Shown here in pieces: positions 62,662-64,000 of a stretch of 64,000 bases of DNA. Made by a program: the position numbers and the translations under genes. Under the pieces are notes generated by a model. The model had not been told where the DNA came from. It searched no databases and saw only the letters and a list, made by a program, of their open reading frames with translations. Source of the stretch: Legionella sp. PC1000 (GTDB taxonomy: Bacteria; Pseudomonadota; Gammaproteobacteria; Legionellales; Legionellaceae); assembly GCF_014109805.1 (NCBI RefSeq), contig NZ_CP059400.1, forward strand, positions 3,929,001 through 3,993,000, written 5' to 3'. Within the stretch, counting starts at the first letter, position 1. Each line of letters starts with the position of its first letter.

Positions 62662-62737
62662 TCCCCGGTAGCTCAGTCGGTAGAGCGGATGACTGTTAAT
62701 CATTAGGTCACAAGTTCGAGTCTTGTCCGGGGAGCCA
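62662..62737 (+). tRNA. tRNA-Asn (anticodon GTT)
   Basis: A complete 76-nt cloverleaf with encoded CCA. The acceptor stem is TCCCCGG with CCGGGGA, D-loop AGCTCAGTCGGTAGAGC, and anticodon arm ATGACTGTTAATCAT with GTT at 62695-62697. The T-arm is ACAAGTTCGAGTCTTGT and the 3' end GCCA, with discriminator G. Accessory-looking DNA follows directly downstream. I saw no integrase or repeated 3' tRNA end in this window. Confidence 0.96.
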
Positions 62738-62834
62738 ATTAAATCAAGGCTTCTTGCGTCTCCCCTCTAAAAATTAAATTCTGCGTGTCGAATATGTGTC
62801 GAAGTTTGGGATGGTCTTTTAGTACTATAATCCA

Positions 62835-63125
62835 TTAAACTGTAATGTCTTCTTGATTAAATCCAAATTGCTGATAAACATTTTTTATACGACTGTCTAT
62901 TTTTTGTTTTAGAGCTTTATCTTTTAAAGCATCTCGAAAAAAAGTCCTTAGCCCGTCAAGGTGCATCAATGGGGTCAGGCCTTGAATTGTGAATTGTACC
63001 GGTTTTTTATTGGCACGTGGTTGTAATTCAAAATTCAAGGCCTGACCCCACAGGTGAAGGATGATATCAAATAATCTGCCTGCAAACGTATTTGAGTCTT
63101 CAACAATATTTTTTAAACTTGCCAT
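62835..63125 (-). CDS. Small hypothetical protein interrupted in frame by a palindromic element, 96 aa
   Basis: Reads MASLKNIVEDSNTFAGRLFD, IILHL, then a 27-codon insert (62970-63050), then DGLRTFFRDALKDKALKQKI and a closing VYQQFGFNQEDITV. The two flanking parts look like one helical protein of about 69 residues. The insert translates as WGQALNFELQPRANKKPVQF plus TIQGLTP, without stop codons. ATG 63125 is preferred to the TTG at 63134; the ribosome-binding site is weak. Whether the gene is still expressed is unknown. I do not recognise the host protein. Confidence 0.5.
   Translation of the reverse strand: MASLKNIVEDSNTFAGRLFDIILHLWGQALNFELQPRANKKPVQFTIQGLTPLMHLDGLRTFFRDALKDKALKQKIDSRIKNVYQQFGFNQEDITV
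62970..63050. mobile_element. REP/RAYT-type palindromic element of 81 bp
   Basis: The left arm TGGGGTCAGGCCTTGAATTG (62970 on) and the right arm ending CAAGGCCTGACCCCA at 63050 pair over 26 bp with one mismatch, around a 29-bp centre. The arm GGGGTCAGGCCTTGAATT is, from memory, common to palindromes spread in many genomes together with REP-associated tyrosine transposases. No transposase gene is near. At exactly 81 bp it keeps the frame of the surrounding gene. Confidence 0.7.
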
Positions 63126-63242
63126 AGATTTCAATAGATTATGATCAGTAATTTTAAATTATCAGCTTTACTCATGAATATCATTATCTTGTTGATGCTT
63201 TACTATAATTAAAAAATATCTCACATCGAAAAGGAGTTTGAT

Positions 63243-64000
63243 TTGGGTAGCCGGTTTTCAAAAAGGATTACGTTATTTCCGGGGTTTCGCATAAATTTGG
63301 GTAAGCGTGGAATTAGTGCTACTGTTGGTCCACGTGGTTTTTCTTTGGGCTTGGGAAGACAGGGGGTGCATGGGAATGTTGGGTTGAGAGGAACGGGGTT
63401 GTCTTATCGTACAAAATTAATGGATAACCAGGGGCGTATGGTATCTCAAAGTCAATATGATACTGGAAGCAATTTTTTCAAATTGGCTATAGATGAAAAC
63501 TATGATTTGCTTATCCTCGATGAAGATGGATATACATTATCCAGTTCTGCAGAAAGAAAAGTTAAAAAAAGCAATCGACATGAAATCTTCTCTTTTTTAG
63601 AAGACTACGCTGATCGCTTCAATCAAGAGTTACAGTTGAGCATTAACCAGCATCTTTTAACACCAAAACCGGATGATAGTTTATTTAAAGTTTCAGATTT
63701 CACAATTCCCAAACCTGATTTGCCTAGGTTAAAAAAGAAAGGCTTTTTTTCCAAGCTGGTGCGATTAGATAGCTACATTGATAAGAAGAATGCAAGGTTG
63801 CAAAAATCTTATGATAAAGAACTGGCAGATTGGAATAAGCAATGGCAATCCTATCTTTCACAAAAAAAAGAATTTCTTGAGCAATTGTATCATGCACAAA
63901 CAGGCCATATTGATGCAATGGAAAAAACGTTGCAGTATATAATGAATGAAATCCAGTGGGAAAAAGAAACTTTCCTATCATTTGAAATTAATAAAATGGG
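63243..64000 (+). CDS. DUF4236-like protein, TTG start, 3' end beyond window
   Basis: Open from TTG 63243 to the window end (252 complete codons). AAGGAG lies six bases before the TTG, and no ATG is available near it. The N-terminus GSRFSKRITLFPGFRINLGK and SATVGPRGFSLGLGRQGVHG then GLRGTGLSYRT is the DUF4236 pattern (a short Gly-rich beta domain of unknown role). After it come charged helical segments with coiled-coil character (KKNARLQKSYDKELADWNKQ, SQKKEFLEQLYHAQ). Members are often found in accessory or prophage-like DNA. It is next to tRNA-Asn and the palindromic insertion. A 258-base minus-strand frame at 63724-63981 is a shadow. Confidence 0.82.
   Translation, partial: MGSRFSKRITLFPGFRINLGKRGISATVGPRGFSLGLGRQGVHGNVGLRGTGLSYRTKLMDNQGRMVSQSQYDTGSNFFKLAIDENYDLLILDEDGYTLSSSAERKVKKSNRHEIFSFLEDYADRFNQELQLSINQHLLTPKPDDSLFKVSDFTIPKPDLPRLKKKGFFSKLVRLDSYIDKKNARLQKSYDKELADWNKQWQSYLSQKKEFLEQLYHAQTGHIDAMEKTLQYIMNEIQWEKETFLSFEINKM

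Noticed and set aside
1..64000. CRISPR array, rRNA operon or secretion-system genes
   Set aside because: No regularly spaced direct repeats, rRNA sequence or secretion-system subunits were seen on either strand.

Overview
The window is AT-rich gammaproteobacterial chromosomal DNA that fits the genus Legionella, probably a species other than L. pneumophila. Several signs point there. The housekeeping blocks match Legionella (RNase R-RlmB-RpiA followed by an IMP/GMP-type 5'-nucleotidase, and YgfB-PepP-UbiH-UbiI divergent from ZapA). There are secreted enzymes typical of the genus (GH5 glucanase, M4 zinc metalloprotease). There are also many large, eukaryote-like or orphan proteins that look like Dot/Icm-type effectors. 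No secretion machinery, rRNA, CRISPR array or integrase is present. One tRNA gene (Asn, GTT) was found.

Layout. 1-5.7 kb: the tail of an unknown gene, a berberine-bridge-type flavoprotein, a GH5 glycoside hydrolase and two orphans. 5.8-12 kb: a kinase-like effector candidate, a lone HTH protein, an RMND1-type membrane protein, a tandem GNAT and a stand-alone KAS II. 12-18 kb: four exported proteins (beta-barrel, EEP-type phosphatase/nuclease, histidine phosphatase, M4 protease with a C-terminal PPC-like domain), a solo LuxR regulator and a frameshifted pseudogene. 18.4-22.2 kb: lpxD-polA, in which PolA has lost canonical proofreading residues. 22.3-25.3 kb: a signalling island with one PAS histidine kinase and three receiver proteins. 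25.4-27.3 kb: a YheO/DauR-type regulator directly joined to a PLP-dependent ammonia-lyase, then a tiny lipoprotein-like gene. 27.4-33.6 kb: phosphotransferase, nucleotidase and rpiA-rlmB-rnr. 33.7-38.6 kb: small orphans, YaiI, a solute-binding protein, a DUF4254-like protein and a multi-spanning membrane effector candidate. 38.8-41.8 kb: a translationally coupled triad (retropepsin-like protease, inactive transglutaminase-7TM, ATP-grasp ligase). 42-44.6 kb: a protein with two SET-like modules and a small orphan with a PmrA-like box. 44.9-51.3 kb: ubiquinone/peptidase genes, zapA and a GltS-type FMN protein. 51.4-59.2 kb: an accessory region with a RasGEF-like effector candidate, a redoxin and its truncated copy, then a macrodomain-like gene and an ADP-ribosyltransferase-like gene under matching upstream blocks. 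59.3-64 kb: uvrB, an aminotransferase, tRNA-Asn, and accessory DNA with an in-frame palindromic insertion and a DUF4236-like gene that runs off the end.

The best candidate for an undescribed system is 55.1-59.2 kb. It holds a putative ADP-ribosyltransferase (Arg, S-T-x-S and Q-x-E signatures), a macrodomain-like protein that could bind or remove ADP-ribose, and a small overlapping third gene. The two large genes share a 63-bp upstream block at about 80% identity. Other strong leads are the double-SET protein, the RasGEF protein flanked by redoxin debris, and the PolA with a Glu-to-Lys change in its exonuclease site.

Intergenic DNA carries at least two families of short palindromic repeats, seen singly, as inverted pairs and in a composite unit of about 110-120 bp found twice. 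All functional calls rest on reading sequence motifs; no database search was run.
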